A stretch of 64,000 nucleotides of DNA from Rhypophila decipiens (GCA_033297075.1 MU858180.1:42643-106642); one strand, 5' to 3'. Positions 33,615-46,895 are shown, numbered from the stretch's first letter. Notes: generated by a model not told the origin, from the letters alone. Numbers and translations: made by a program.

Positions 33615-35379
33615 TCATATCGCCCTCCCGATATTACCCCCCCACGGACTAACCTCCAAGCCCACATCGGCAGCCCTCGACTGGAGTATCTGATCCAGCT
33701 GGACACCAGGCGGCAACGACTGCGAAGGAGGCAAACACCTTGACGGTTCCGGGTTCGTCTCGTACTCCACCACAACCTCCTCAGTCTGGATGATCATCCC
33801 CGGCGGCGGCTCAAAATCCCAGTCCTCCGCCGACGACGGCGCAGTTCTATGCTGCTGCTGCTGCTGTCCGGGTGGTCCCATGATGAAATTACTGTTACTG
33901 TTGTTTTTGCTCATGTTATTAGTGTTGCTGATATTGCGATTGTGATTGTAGTTGCTATTAATCGTGCCATTTGTTGTCCCCGTGGTGGCCGAAAAGTTGA
34001 GATTCAACCCGCTAAAGCGACTTAACCTGCTAAGACGGCGGAATGGACCAATCCCCGCCTCGAGTTCTTTGCTCCATCGCGAGCTGGTGCTGTTCGTCGT
34101 GGTGTGGTAGCCCCGACTGCTGATGACGGTGCTGCTGCGGCCTGTGCCTGTGGAATTTTGGGTCCCCGTGTAGAGCTCGTCGTGGTAGAACTGTGCTGGT
34201 CCCGCCGGCGGTCGGTTGTCGCGGAGGAGGGCCCGGAGGATAGGGATCGAGGCGGCCATGATGGTGATGGCTGCTTCTGCGCATCCGAGGATGACCAGTT
34301 GTGTTGTCGACTCTGTGAAGCCCGAGTTCGAGATGGATGGGAGCTGGGTGATCTTGATGATGGAAGTTACTCCCGCACTGATAGCAATGTTAGTACCAAG
34401 GCCGGAAGAATGGCGGGCTGTTCTGAGCAGAACCTACAATATCCCCATGCTCATGGCTATAAGCACACCGCACTTTTCCTTCTTGTTCATCGTAAGAGTC
34501 CATATTAGCTTCCATGGCACAAAGGCGAGGACAATGTCCATTGCACCCGAATAAACTGACACATGATCTGTTAGCGTTGCCGTCTCCCGTTGCCAAGATG
34601 ACTTCCAAACACTTACTAGCAGTGAAAATATTAAATCTAATTTGTATGTATTTAGGCCAGCATTCTCCAGGAACGCGCGGCTGCCACGTCTTGACAAACG
34701 GTGTGCACTGGCACCAGGTGAACGCGACGGCGACGCCCAGCGAAAGGTTCACCGTGATGATGATGAACCATACCAGCCACTTCATCTTGCCCGAGGATAT
34801 GCGCAGGACGGTGATGGCGAACGAGGTCTTGCTCCACAGGGCCGACAGGATGGAGAAGGTGCCCGCAAGGTTACATATCAACAGATAGATCTCGAGGTTC
34901 TTGAAGTTGAACTCTGATAGAGGTCGGCCGAATCCTAGAGTGATTGATACCGAGACGAAGGCATTGGATACTACTAACGAGAGCTGGCAGTTGAGGGCCA
35001 TGTTAGTTACACATGCTTTATATCATACTTGCCTTCATGGCGAGATCGTGATGATGCCACTCACCCATGCTGCAATGAGGACATGGTCGTCCCACCAAAG
35101 ACCGCGGTGCCTCAAAAACTTGCAGTAAACGCGCAGCGCCAGAAACGCAGCTGACAGAGCCGTCAAGAGCCAGATGGTAAAGTTGACCTGTGGTCCATAG
35201 TCCTCGGATGTCTTTGCTCTAAACGGATTCGGGCCTGTCCGATTCCTTCCTCCTCCGTGTTCCACGCCGACTCTGAACCCTGTTCCATTCTGTGCAGTAT
35301 CGGAGGACCCAAACGTAGCCGAAGTGAGGTTGAGTTCGCTGTACCCGGGACTTCCGGTGGTGTCATAAAAGACCGACAT
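33615..35379 (-). CDS. Fungal rhodopsin-domain (Pth11/SAT4-like) seven-helix membrane protein
   Basis: Four exons: 35379-35065, 34983-34617, 34555-34438 and 34377-33615, with introns of 81, 61 and 60 nt (clear GT-AG, CTAAC branches); 520 residues. Start MSVFYDTTGSPG; an extracellular N-terminus of about 62 residues with N-glycosylation sequons leads to FTIWLLTALSAAFLALRVYC. The family hallmarks GLWWDDHVLIAAW, LRISSGKMKWLVWFIII, the paired Cys segments TWCQCTPF and PGECW, and AIYSGAMDIVLAFVPWKLIW identify the fungal integral membrane/rhodopsin domain shared with Pth11-like receptors. No N-terminal CFEM domain is seen. The cytosolic tail (from about 335) is long, Ser/Asn-rich, with a short polyQ (GQQQQQH). 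The ligand and G-protein coupling are unknown for this subgroup. Confidence 0.92.
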
Positions 35380-37033
35380 GTGAGGCAGTCTGTGACCCTG
35401 TGTCGAGGTCAAGGGCACACACAGACGGTGTGTGGCCTGCCTTCTTCCGTAACGACGACAGCAACGACGGTAAATACCTGACGACGACAACACCTCCGGT
35501 CGACGGCGATGTCATTTGGCGGGGATTAACGGCTTGGTGGGATTAAACGGCTCGTGTATATCGAAGAAAAGGCCAAGTCCAGGAAACGCTCACATGCCGT
35601 GCAGTATTATGGAAAAGGCCAGTGATGATATGACTTTGTGCAACCGACCTGGCCAAGGCAAATTCTGGATAAAATCCTAAAGGGTCAAGAAAACGAGACG
35701 ATATGAGGACGATCCCGCTGTAAGGAACCAGAAGATCTGCTGTGCGCCCTATGCAAGGGGAAGCAGGTTCAGCTAGCGTGCCATGCGTTGCTTGCCTGCC
35801 GAAGGGTTCATGTGACGGATCTCGGTACGGATATGACTTTGGAGATCCGAGAAGCTTGTCAGTGAGTTGCCGTGGCCCCCAATGCCTCGCCTTTTGGTTT
35901 GCCTCATCGAAAGTCTTGTTATAGCTTCGTTTAGGGAAGCCAGGCAAAGGTAAAGGCTAGGCCTCATGGTGAGGTATGCCAAACTGATGGGGAGATTGTG
36001 TCAGTAGACATCAATATCTCGAATTCCCTTTTCGATATCGGGCCATGGGAGCCGTCAAGAATCTCGCCTCTGAGATATTTTTCTGTCACTAACACGACAC
36101 CAGTCCATCTGTGTACTGCACCATCTAGAGATTTCCCTTGTGAATCGCACGGGGCGCATGTGTGCCGTGTCAGAGCTCGGACGTGTGTGGTGTTTCACAA
36201 TGGCTGCGACACCAGGAATTCCCCTGTCCCCCGCGTAGATCAATCCTTAAGCTCACTTTCGTCACGCGAGAGCTTCAATGCACATCCGACCATTTGGTAA
36301 GCGGCATTTCAACCGGTAAAGCTTGGGCAATTCGTCTGGTGTTTTGACAAAATCCAAATCCTCCTATGACAGGCTCGCTCTCCTCTTCACACACCAACTT
36401 GGCGTCTTGGCATCTCGGCCCTGGGCTTCTCCGCAGACAACCTGCACCGGGTCACGAAACGTGGCTGCCCGTTCCGTTGCTCTTTGTATGAGCGCATTGA
36501 CAAAGATATAAACAAAGCACCAAAAGAAGACTTGGAAGAGCCTTGCGAGCTTTTGGGTGTTTCATTTCGAGTCGGTTCGGCAGTTAGACTCGGTACCGAC
36601 TCACGTCAACCGGGACTCAAGACGGGAGACGGCCTACATTATCATCAAAACACCGTGGTCGAGACCACATGGCCCAGGGATCGGGCCTTCGTCTTGTCTG
36701 GTCGAGGTTCGCACCGCTGTAACCCCACATCCCGCTGCCCGCAGCTCCTACGGTATGGGATGGAATGTCACTGTCTCAAGTCTCTGACACTTCAAAATGG
36801 CCGTATGTACCCCAGAGGCGAGGTCGTACTCCCCGCACTCCCGGACGGAGTCTGGAGCAACTCATCCTTTCACTCGAGTATCTGATCAGGGATGAACCGT
36901 GCAACTATTCGGCTCCTTCCGGTGTCTTGGTACACTGTTGAGCTTGTTGATATCGAGCAGTGACCGTAACTGGAAAGTTTGCTGTGGTTCACATGCAGTC
37001 AGAGTACCTCGAACAATCCTTTGTCCATTTCCA
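35380..37033. other. Intergenic, 1.65 kb
   Basis: Between the rhodopsin-domain gene start and the NLR stop codon. ORFs on both strands are short with no recognised motif; nothing is called. Confidence 0.6.
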
Positions 37034-40000
37034 CTACATGTTAATTCTTGTCCCTTTGGTCTCGGCATTGCAATCAAGGTAATACTGCCTCTCCTGCTCG
37101 TAGCTAAACCAGGAGACCGCTCTCATTTCAGTTGGTTCACAGGTACTGTCAGGCCCAGCACCGTGTCCGTCAGACTCGCGATAGTTGCATCCAAAGCTCT
37201 TCATAGCCTCCACGGTAGGGATTTTACTATTGGGATCCGTCCGGCGGTTTTCCAGTCGAAACTCATCCATCAGTCTGTGAAGAAACCTCTGGCATTCTTC
37301 CAGGAGGCCCAGATACCTCGTGCTTTGCTCGGATTCCATGGCGCTCTGCAAAACGTTCGATTCGTGTATCTGCATCCAAAACTGCTCCAGAATATTGCCA
37401 TACGGTCCCTCTAGTGCCGGATTCGCGCCAAATGAGACAAGGGTGTCAAAAAATACTGTTCCCTTCCATATGTATTGTTCAAATAGGAATTGGTGGAGGA
37501 TCAACAGTGACACAGCTGTCTGGAGAGCAGTCGAATCATGTGGGCCACAGACGCCGTTAATGTCTTCACCCCGGCTGGTCAGGAGCCTCAAGCGTGGGAC
37601 GAGCCAAGTGGACACGTCGACCGATGAGCTCACATCGCGCCCATAAATGCCTGGTCCGAAGCAAAGGGCAAATAACGGTCTGCATTCGACCGTTGGGCAC
37701 GGTTCCCGGATCTTGCTTGTTATACATCCACACTGGTGCCTACCCGGTAAGACCAAAAAGAACCGGCAAACACGTACTCCAGTCAAAAGGATGCTTCCGG
37801 ATCCGTGGAGGGATAATATGATCTCAATGTCCTCGCATGCACTGAATTGCAGTGCTCGAATTACCAGCTCGCTAGGTATTGGTGCAAGCGGCTGGTTCTT
37901 CACTCTCGACCAATGCTCAATCGTGTGAAGGATATATCGGCTTCGGTCGTGGTAATTATACATGACGCAAGCACGAGCAGCTGCATACTCGAACAATGCC
38001 TGCATATCGAGATTCGAGCTTTCCCCTCTTTCAAAAAGATTGTGTAAAAGTCTGGCAAGGCCATGCCACACTGCTAGGCTTGCCACAGGCATGTCATTTG
38101 TTGTGACCCCGAGATGGTTGTATTGAATTAGACGCGCCGAATGACATTCAACACATCCATACCATCTATCGACCCAGCTGTAATGAGCGTGAAAAAGCTC
38201 TGTGGTAAACAAATCTTTTGTCAAGGCCCAGCATGACTTGTCGGTGTATATCTCGTAGAGGGCGGCGTAGGCTGTAACCGATCTGAAAACGTGCGATTGG
38301 AGTGAAACTTGCGCGATACGTGACCCCTTTCCCGACACAAGCCACAGTCTTGAGCTGGGCTCAACGATATCCGAATGAACAGGATGCCAGAAGGCCCGAG
38401 GTGGTTTGCTCCATCGAGGCCTTTTTAGCACAATGTATTTCCATATGTGATGCAAAAACGGAAATGGCTGTAATTGGGGTTCAGTGTCCTCAGGTACTGT
38501 CGCGACCTCCCACTCATGGTGAAGACCAGGGTCTTGTGGATACTCAAACCTAACCAGTCGGTATGGGATTTCGACAAAGAACCACTTGTCGTCCAAGTGT
38601 GACCACCGAACCCAGCTACCTTGGATGTGTCGAGCGCATACCCTCAGCCATGATCCATACATCATCTCGCGTCCGCTGGATCCCCCATAAAGCTGGTTAC
38701 TTGCTTCGGGCGAGTCCATGTACGTCTCAACTGTTCGATGCATAACTCTCATCCCTACTTGCATTCTCGGTTCAAGCTTGACATCCCTGATTTCATATGC
38801 CGGTATGTACCGGTTGCTTTCCAGTCGTTTTTGAACCGTCTCAATCATGCCGCCGCTAATGTGAGAAATCCGAAGCCTGAAGTTGACAAGCATCTTTTCA
38901 TCAATTACGACAGGCTTCATTTTTGCAAGATCCTGGGTGTCAAGTGGTTGTGCCAAAACCATCGCCTCCAACAGTTGCGAGAGGGTCAGCTCGTTTTGGT
39001 TCTGGGCGCCGAGAAAAAGTGCCATGAGAAGTCCGGTTTCCTTTCGTTCCACGGATGTTTTTCTGTCAATGATACGCTCGTAGAGCTTTACCATGTCCCT
39101 CGGAAGCTGGCGTAGATTATCCAAAATCTCATTTGTGTCAAAGCCTTTGGTCCTTCCGTCAATGACTTCATCTAGGGCGAATTTGGTCCACAGAAAGACT
39201 CCTTCCGAGCCTGTGGACACTGCGTCAGCCATTGCCTCGATGAATTCCCTCTCGTCGGCTCCAAAGATTCTTCCCATTTTTACTTCTGACCACCGCCGAA
39301 TGCCCGCCATATTCTCCCTGTCGACTGACATGGATGGATATCGCCGAAACAAGGTCGAGAATGGAGGTTCGAACCGGGAAGAAAAGCATATCTTGAAGTT
39401 GTCTGCATGGGAGACCGAGATGAGGTCTTGGACAAATTGAGCCAAGTCAGTCTTGTTTCCTTCGTATTCGTCAAGCCCGTCAATGAATAGTACCAGGGCT
39501 CTGTCCGGCAGCTGGAGAACGGCCTTTAACCCCTCGAGCAAATAACCCTTTAGGATTCTTGGACTGTCCAGCCACTCGTTTTCTGTAGGAGCACCAGGCA
39601 GCTCACCTCCGAGATGTATGTCTGGACTTGCCGCCATCTCGCTCGCAAAACCAGCATCTTGCTTCACAAGCGAGAAGAGGAGGGACCGAAGAAAGCCAAC
39701 AAAGCTGTTTGCCGTGCCCTTTTGACCACGAAAATCGAAGAAGTGGTGCACAACAAGCCATGCCAGAGGTGCCTTTTCATGACCAGGGGGGTGATGCGGA
39801 AGAGTTCTCCTTAACTCTTCGCTTTGTGCAATGTGGTGGATCAGGGTAGACTTCCCGCTACCGGGTTTCCCGTTCACCCAGAAGAATGGTTCGGTTGTAG
39901 CGAGCCAGGACCCAAGCTCGGACTTCCATACCCAATCTAAGCTAATTGGGTCGGCCATGAGCGATTCAAGCTGGTGCTCTCGGATAAGGCGTTCCGGAAA

Positions 40001-41268
40001 GTGGAGCTTGTCCAAGAACGCTGTTGTATTTTTCAGTCAGTCAAATTCGAACTACTATATAGACGCTGGACTGACAACAGACTTACATCTCTGGGTTTCC
40101 ATAGCAAGGCGCGTTTCTTGGGCTGCCCGCTCCGTCTCTGCTGCCCGCTTCACCTCCAGCTCCTTGGCCTTCTCAGACTGTATGTCTGTGACGTACGCCA
40201 ATAGCTGGCTACAGAAATCTCGATAGCCTGGATCATCGGTCGAGCGAAACCTACACATGGCCATGTGATTTGCGTTCTGTACGTAGAACTTGTTCTCAAC
40301 CTCTCGTCGATTCAGGCAGGAAGAATCGTCTGAGACGGCCTGGGACAATGCCAATCTAGGTTAGCAAGTTGTAGGTTGGAGACGAAGGACATCGAGGCTC
40401 AGTGTTACCTTTCGAGCAAAGCCTCTGACACCAGAGACTGGGCTTCCTTCCTGGATGCAGCATATCCTGAGCCGACGTGTGTTGTCTTTGTCGATAATGC
40501 TGTTGAAGTCCCTCGTGATGTTGTATAGATCTTGGCTACCAGGAGCTAACCCTTTCAAAATCGAGCCTTCCACCTGCGGACTCAGAGGCAAGATGCTGAT
40601 GATGTTCTTCAGAAAAAGACCAAACTGCGCGGCCGACGATCCCATATGGGGCGTTCCAAAGAAGAAAATGGCCCTGCATGACTTGGCAAGATCAGACGCA
40701 AATCCTGGAGAGCGAGAGGACTCGGCGATGGCTGCCTTGACAAGGATCCCACCTAGACTGTGCGAGACGAAGATAAGGGGCCTTCCGGGGCAGTCTGCGC
40801 GTCTCCAGCTCACTTTGGTCATCAGCTGTTCCGCATGGTTCGTGATGGACATCTGGTTCGTAGGCGAAAAAAGACGGACAGGATGAGAGTCATAGCCGTA
40901 GGTCAGGATTCGAAAGTTGCCCACTTCGGAGAGAAAGAGCGGCCAATACGCATGCTTCGAGGTGCTCGGAATGGACTCATTGCCCTTTTTGGATCTGAAG
41001 ATGCTGCCAACCCGAAAGCGGTGCCGCTCGGTCTCGGTTTGAGCATCAGGGACGGGTCCAAAAGCCAGGTCTTGACTGGATGTCCCATGAGACCGTGGAC
41101 GAAGACAATATCTGCAATTATTTCGGTGTCCGATGAGCCTGGGTGGATCTCAGTGAGGTCGGTGGGATGAATGGACTCGAGGAATGACGCCGCGTCTTGT
41201 TGTGTGCTACCGCCAGATGGTGGGTAGTCGGTATTGGTCTTCCATGATGTCGAGTCAAAGTCGGACAT
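37034..41268 (-). CDS. NLR-type protein: alpha/beta-hydrolase + NACHT + long C-terminal region
   Basis: Exons 41268-41054, 41003-40409, 40339-40087 and 40020-37034; introns 2 and 3 (69 and 66 nt) are clear, while intron 1 would be only 50 nt. 1349 residues. The N-terminal part is a lipase-like alpha/beta-hydrolase: VFVHGLMGHPVKTW (oxyanion region), ILTYGYDS, and the nucleophile elbow SHSLGG (Ser near 154), then FFFGTPHMGS. A short charged, helical linker (about 310-350) leads to the NACHT ATPase: P-loop GKPGSGKST (405-413), HHFFDFRG and Walker B LVLFIDGLDEYEG (about 535). The remaining 700 residues have no obvious WD40, TPR or ankyrin repeats. In fungi such STAND proteins act in heterokaryon incompatibility and probably immunity, with the N-terminal enzyme as effector; here that is inference. 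No neighbouring HET-s or HeLo partner was seen. Confidence 0.9.
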
Positions 41269-41715
41269 TTGGTACTTGGATTTCGACAGGAGTGAATGAT
41301 CTGGTGCTGGATTGCGTCAAATGCGTTGAGGCGAGTTCCATGGCAGGAGCTTCGGTTGAGTGTATGAGAAACGGGGTTTGCTGGAGGCGTGCGTTGCCGC
41401 CGGCACGAAAACTGGCCGTACCGTCGGTCGCTGCGGACGTCAAGGGCAGGAGGCAGCAGTCATGGCCTGAAATACAAGGCACGAAAACCTTAAAATGACA
41501 CCTTCAAAACTGGAAGTAACAACCCACTTATTTATTTCCTTGCGTGTATATAGCACTATGACTGCCTTGGAGGATAAATATCAGTCCCGACATCTGTTTA
41601 TTTCCCCAAAAAAGATATCCAAGCTAGACCCGACTGACCCGTACCTGAAGTCGCAAAACCAATCTCCCTATGTGATTGTACATGTCTCATAACGCCCTGT
41701 ATCTACTTGAGACGA
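41269..41715. other. Intergenic, NLR promoter region
   Basis: 447 bp between the NLR start and the end of the next minus-strand gene. No ORF of interest. Confidence 0.65.
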
Positions 41716-42733
41716 TTACCTTTCAGCAGCAACTGGAACTTTCACCTTGCGAGGAGCAAGACGACGATCCTTGGCAATGCCCCTCAGATAAGCAAGGCGA
41801 GCCTGGCACTCTTGCAGGTTGTGGCGTGGTAGATACTAGAATAGGCTCAAGTTAGTCTATGCAGGTTGACTCTTAAGGAGAGCCCTGACCTCACAGTAAC
41901 CGTCTGGCGGACGGGGATCTTCAGATCGGTACACATCGCAAGTAGCTGGCTCTCGGAGGTGGCCCACCAGCGAAGGCTGCCCTTTCCGTAGCTACTGAGT
42001 GAGTCGATGTTGGCCCTCAGCGTGCGGATTATACGCTGGGTGTCGGCGTCGAGAGTCTTGAGATCCACCCAATCTTTTCTGTGGGGGCCGCGTTTTGCGG
42101 GTGCGTCTTCCTCTGTGGCTGGCGTTAGGGACTTGGTTTTGGTCGCCTCGGTGTCGGTCGAGAGCCTTTGGCGTTTATGAATGCGAGTCTCCGCCATCTG
42201 GTCTTCGTCGTCTGCAGGGAACGCCATGTCTGCTACGGGAGCGTACATCTCGACTGTAGACACCTCAATTTCATCCAGTGAGGGCGAATCCGTTGCCCTC
42301 CTTCGCTTGACCCCGCGGCTGGTTGTGGCCGAGGCTTCGAAGGCTCGGAGGTCGGCAGCTTGAAACAGTTTAGCAAGAATTTCTACGATAAGTGGGTCAT
42401 CTTGCAGTACATACCAGAACCCAAGGTACTGAAGTTGATAGGATTTTGGGGATCCTGAACATCAGCGGGCCTTGGGGAGCCTTGGGTCTGGCTGGTGATG
42501 ATGTCCTCGATGTCCGCTTCGAAGACTGCCTGTGAAACGGCGCTGTAGTCACATGCGCGATTGGCACAGTGCCAGCCTTCCAAGAATTGCTCCCTGCCAA
42601 CCCATCGGTTGATGCGGACTGGTTTGGTGCATCTTTTGCGTTTGCTCTGGGCACCCTCTTCGCAGAGGGCCCGCGTCTCGTTGGAGGAGAAACGGCGGCA
42701 GAGTGGGCAGCGGAAATGGTAAAAAATGCACAT
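41716..42733 (-). CDS. Hypothetical protein, CxxC N-terminus and Myb/SANT-like C-terminus
   Basis: Three exons: 42733-42415, 42358-41895 and 41835-41716, introns 56 and 59 nt with good splice sites; 300 residues. The start MCIFYHFRCPLCRRF has a CxxC pair, with further Cys in ALCEEG, KRCTK and GWHCANRACDY, suggesting a metal-binding fold. The middle has basic patches (GVKRRRATDS, IHKRQRLS) like nuclear localisation signals and Ser/Thr/Glu-rich linkers. The C-terminal 75 residues (SLRWWATSESQLLAMC, then VRQTVTYLPRHNLQECQARL) have the Trp/Leu spacing of a Myb/SANT-like helix-turn-helix. A DNA- or chromatin-associated role is plausible but unproven. The gene follows the NLR on the same strand. 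Confidence 0.8.
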
Positions 42734-44000
42734 CTTGTTGACAGTAAGACAAGAGTGCAAGTGCGGAGTAATAATGGTGAGGCAGAGCAGAAGATGACAG
42801 GGGGTGATTGGGCAGATGAATATATAAGTGGAGTTAGGAAGATGCTTGAGGACAATCCGTTGCTTGAGGTTGAGAGTGTAGAAGTTGTGCAGAGTTCGGG
42901 AAAGAAAAATTCACAGACGGGTTTTTATGGCTCGCAGTTCGAATAGAGATCGAAGAATTTTCAACCACAAGAATAGGAAGACTGTGCTATTGTGGCTGGT
43001 CACGAGCGGAAAGGAAAAGGCAGCTCCCAACTTCAGATGAAATGTTACAACAACAGTCATGGGGTCCTTGATCAAGCCAGATAACTGGAGGGCACGAGCC
43101 AACAGTCTCGATTTCATCCACCAAGTTTCTTGACACAGCTCGTGACTCCTCAAGCCCGGTCTTTTCCGTAAAGAGAGGATCGAAGGTCACTTGAAGGTTG
43201 AGGCCATGGCTCCTCCTCCTCTACCCCGTACGTTATCTCGCTACTATTCCACGACTGAACCCGGCTCTCCATCAAAGCGAATCACTCTGTAAATCCCACT
43301 AGTAACGGCATCAACATCGTTATTTTAAGTCCGAATATCGAGAGGCGTCAAGGAGGATATAATCACAAGGTACTACCATCGTCTTCGTTGAGGTTAACCG
43401 TTCCAGAAAACCGAGATTCTCTAAGTTGCTCAAAGAATTCTGTGGGCAACCTGGAGGTAGAATTGATCCCACGGCTTGAGAGCAAGTGATACTTGGGCCG
43501 AGGCAACGATTCCAGTGGCTAATGTCGACATCGCTGAGAAGATGGAACCAATAATGTAGTTCAAACGGTAAAAGTTTAGCTTAAACTTTGCCTGACTAGT
43601 CCTGCTCAGCCTCGACCCACACTAGTGAGGATTGAAGAACTGTATGTACCCAGCCACCGATTCCGATCTGCTGGCAGATGGATTTGCACCTTTCCGTGGC
43701 TTGATTTAGACTATACTCACAGCCGAAACTTCCTTGAGCATAGCTGTCTCTACAGTATGCCCACAGGATGAGGAAACAAACAAAAGGGGAAGCTGACCTA
43801 GATATTGTAACCTGAGTTCTGGGGTTGTGAAACACTCTCGTGTTTAAACTGATATAATAGCTTTATATGACTGTCTAGTACGAGATGATAACTATCATTA
43901 GTCCTCTCCCATCCTAGGATCTAGCTAGTGGGTTCGGCACCTAATAGACTGAAAGAAACTGTTCTCTAGATCAGACAGTAATGGTCACTATCCGAGTCCA
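42734..44000. other. Intergenic, 1.27 kb
   Basis: Between the CxxC/Myb-like gene start and the GPI-protein stop codon. Only short ORFs; nothing is called. Confidence 0.6.
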
Positions 44001-44802
44001 CTATACTCCAAGCAACTCAGCACCAACAACAGCCATTAACCCTCCAATAACGACACCACCAACAGCTATCTCCCTCCCAGACGCAGCATTCCCCTTGGGA
44101 AGAGGCGACCCAGTCTGAGCAGGAGGCGGCGCATTCCCATCTCCATTGCCATTCCCATTCCCACCAGCAGCAGGTCCCGTCTCCTGAGCACCACCACCAC
44201 TGCCCGTCGGCGTCGGCGTAGTCTGCGCATTCGAAGCACCCGAAGGCAAAGGATGCGGCCCGTTATACAAGTTTCCCTTCCGTCCATCCCCAAGTACATA
44301 ATCGCCCGTGAGAGCATTCCCCGTCGTCCCAGTGCCATCATGGAACGCACCACTGACTATGTCCAGACAAAAGGGGGCTTTCTGGACAGAGAGGCAAGTC
44401 TCTGATACAGAGCAGGTGACGCCCTTGTCATCTGCGCGGCGTTGGCGGACTGCGTAGACCATGTTTGCGAGCTTTGCATCCGGGGTTCGGTTGGCTGGGA
44501 TGCGGGGGTTGCGTTTCTTGACGGCATTGGAGACTGCATTGCCTATTATGTCTTCGGACAGGAATATCTCGGCGCCGGCTCCTCCGCTCCCGCCTCCGCC
44601 GCCGCCGCCGCCTGCGGAAGCGATGTAATCTTCGATGGGGTAGGCGTTGGAGGATGTACAAGAGGCTGCGGTCTGTTGATGAGTGATGAGGAAGTGGTTA
44701 GTAAGTGGTTAGGAAACAAGGGCGTTGACGTGAAGTGCGTACCGAGACTTGTGCGAGGAGACCCAGCAGGGCGGCGGCAGACAGTGCTACGTTGGAGCGC
44801 AT
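44001..44802 (-). CDS. GPI-anchored cell-surface protein, unknown function
   Basis: Two exons, 44802-44743 and 44672-44001 (70-nt intron exactly after the signal peptide, GTACGC...AACAG); 243 residues. The N-terminus MRSNVALSAAALLGLLAQVS is a signal peptide. The mature part has a poly-Gly segment, then NAVSNAVKKRNPRIPANRT, then a Cys-containing module (DKGVTCSVSETCLSV...APFCLDIVSG; three Cys plus an upstream one) and GDYVLGDGRKGNLYNG. A Ser/Thr/Gly/Asn-rich linker follows and the protein ends in a hydrophobic tail (IAVGGVVIGGLMAVVGAELLGV) after a small-residue region, the standard GPI-attachment layout. It should end up in the plasma membrane or wall. Confidence 0.88.
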
Positions 44803-46895
44803 TTTGAAAGATGATTTATTAGAATATTTAGATATTAATGGTTCCGTGAAGATGATATTGCGAGTGACCGTCAAACTCGAAGGTGGCTGAGGATGGGAGG
44901 TGTTTTAGAGGGCAACAAACAAGTCAAAACCTCACAGAGGAGCGAAAAAGGGGTCCCTGGGCCGACCCTTCCCTTTTAATACAAGCCCACGGCGGTGTGC
45001 CTGACCCAAATAATCAACAACCACAGTCATCCAGACCAGCGCGCATGCATTCCGCACTGTCGGGCAGCCATACCGTCAGCGGCTCTGAAGAAATGGGGAA
45101 AGAGGGATGGGTCCCCGAACGACATCTTGGCGCCATAGCTGCAGGGGTCTCGACGATTTGGGGATAGTGGTATGATAGCGTTATCAAACGACTCTTCAGC
45201 CGCACTGGATTTGCGAGCAAAATAACCCGCCGGTGTTGGGTCTGGACTCTGAACAACCGGGCACTGGAAAAGCACGGATAAGTCGGCATCTTTGAGGTGG
45301 TATTACTGGTCCCAAATGGGCTTCCAGGGCGAGGGATGAGCGGGTCTCGCTTTCGCAAATGATGACAATTAACAGGGGTTTACCGAGCCGCATTGCTTGA
45401 TTCTCTTGGGGAAAGCTTATCACGAATTGGAGTGGAGCTTGCCAAATTTCCCTTTTGGGAAGGCTCGTGAATCTGATTGGTTGATATTACGGATACGAGA
45501 AGCGGAGGAGAACGTCCGGCGATACCTAACCTCACCCTCCTCACCACCGGCCAAAACACCTGCATCAACGTACTGGTTCACGATCAGTGGCACAAGGAAA
45601 AAGGACCGCCAAAAACTAGAATTTTATTGCACAAAGCATTCTGCAAATCGGGTTTCCAGCGAGTCGTTCAAAAAAAAAACCTCCGAAAATCCAATACCCG
45701 AGCCTGGGCTTTCCATCTTCTTAATAAGCTTCAAGACCGCTGAACTTAAATTGATTAAATGAAGCACCCGATATTGCAATGACGGCCTCATGGGCTACGG
45801 AAGTCGAATCAAGGTTTAGCGGCGTGGAGTCAAATTGGGCGTTCGTCGGGAGACAGGGCTGGGTAGAATCCAAATAGCAGATCGAGGGGCTACTCTGAGT
45901 CTGGATTTGCACAGAGTGATCTGAACTTCAATAGGCGATGTTGGATCGTGTTGAGTGATCATGAAATTCGACGTCGTAAGAGATAGCACCCACTCTGCAG
46001 TTGTTGCAAATGTCCCGATCCTGTGATTGTCTCGTCTCCACTCCAGCCGTGTAAATCACCAGAATTTGCCCCCCGCATGTTTGCTTTTCCAAGCAGATGT
46101 AACGCTCAAGTTATCTGTTTTATGGAACTGATTACGACCAAGATGAAAGAAGGACGAATTCAGGATTTCAGATGAATGATCAAAATTTCCAGAGCTTTCT
46201 AGGGGCGTTCTAACGGGCGACTGACTAGGTATATCATATAAGACCGGCGTTGCCAGAAACTAGGAGTAAACTGTGGATGGAAACGGCAGAACCAGGTTTT
46301 CAGATGGGAAAATAGCATTTCACAACAAAACGCACGAACCACAACTGTCCCCTCAGGATCGAATCACGATGAGCAATGCCAACAGTGTTCCATCCACGTG
46401 CAGTGGGGTGGCATGTTCTTGACGCTAGTGCACTTTCTTTGTTCTCTCTGGCTCCGACTTGAGACGGAAGGGCACGCGGCGCCGCGTCGGACCCAGTAAC
46501 AACCAACAACACGGAGGCCGGGACCCACTTGCTACCGAAATGGCCCCTCATCGGGCTCGGAAGCCCCACTAGTTCGAGGAAGAGCGTCGAGGGAGGCCGT
46601 TTGCTACTGGCGAGGAGCACCGGCCACCTGAGCTGATCGGGATCAACAGGAGTGTCTGCCACACTATTTAAGGGACATCCTTTTGGATTCTTGCTTCCTA
46701 CAACTCACAACCTTGACCAAAACTTGCATCACCACCCATCTTCCCTGTGTTTGCTCCCAGACAAATCTTAGCCCCAAGGCTTCCCACTCATCCTTTGCCG
46801 TTGCCCACGCCCTTCTCCTGCCCATCTTGCTCTTTCTCAGTGCCTTTATCTCACCGTACTCCTACCACTTATCCATTGGTTAGGCAGTCGTCAAG
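44803..46895. other. Intergenic, 2.1 kb
   Basis: No supported gene between the GPI protein and the first M-C-type pseudogene. ORFs are short and lack motifs. From 46.68 to 46.89 kb the plus strand is pyrimidine-rich, as expected for the leader of the gene that starts at 46896. Confidence 0.55.

Noticed and set aside
35543..36885. Several ORFs of 100-170 codons in the 35.5-36.9 kb gap
   Set aside because: None has protein-like sequence or splice-consistent continuation.
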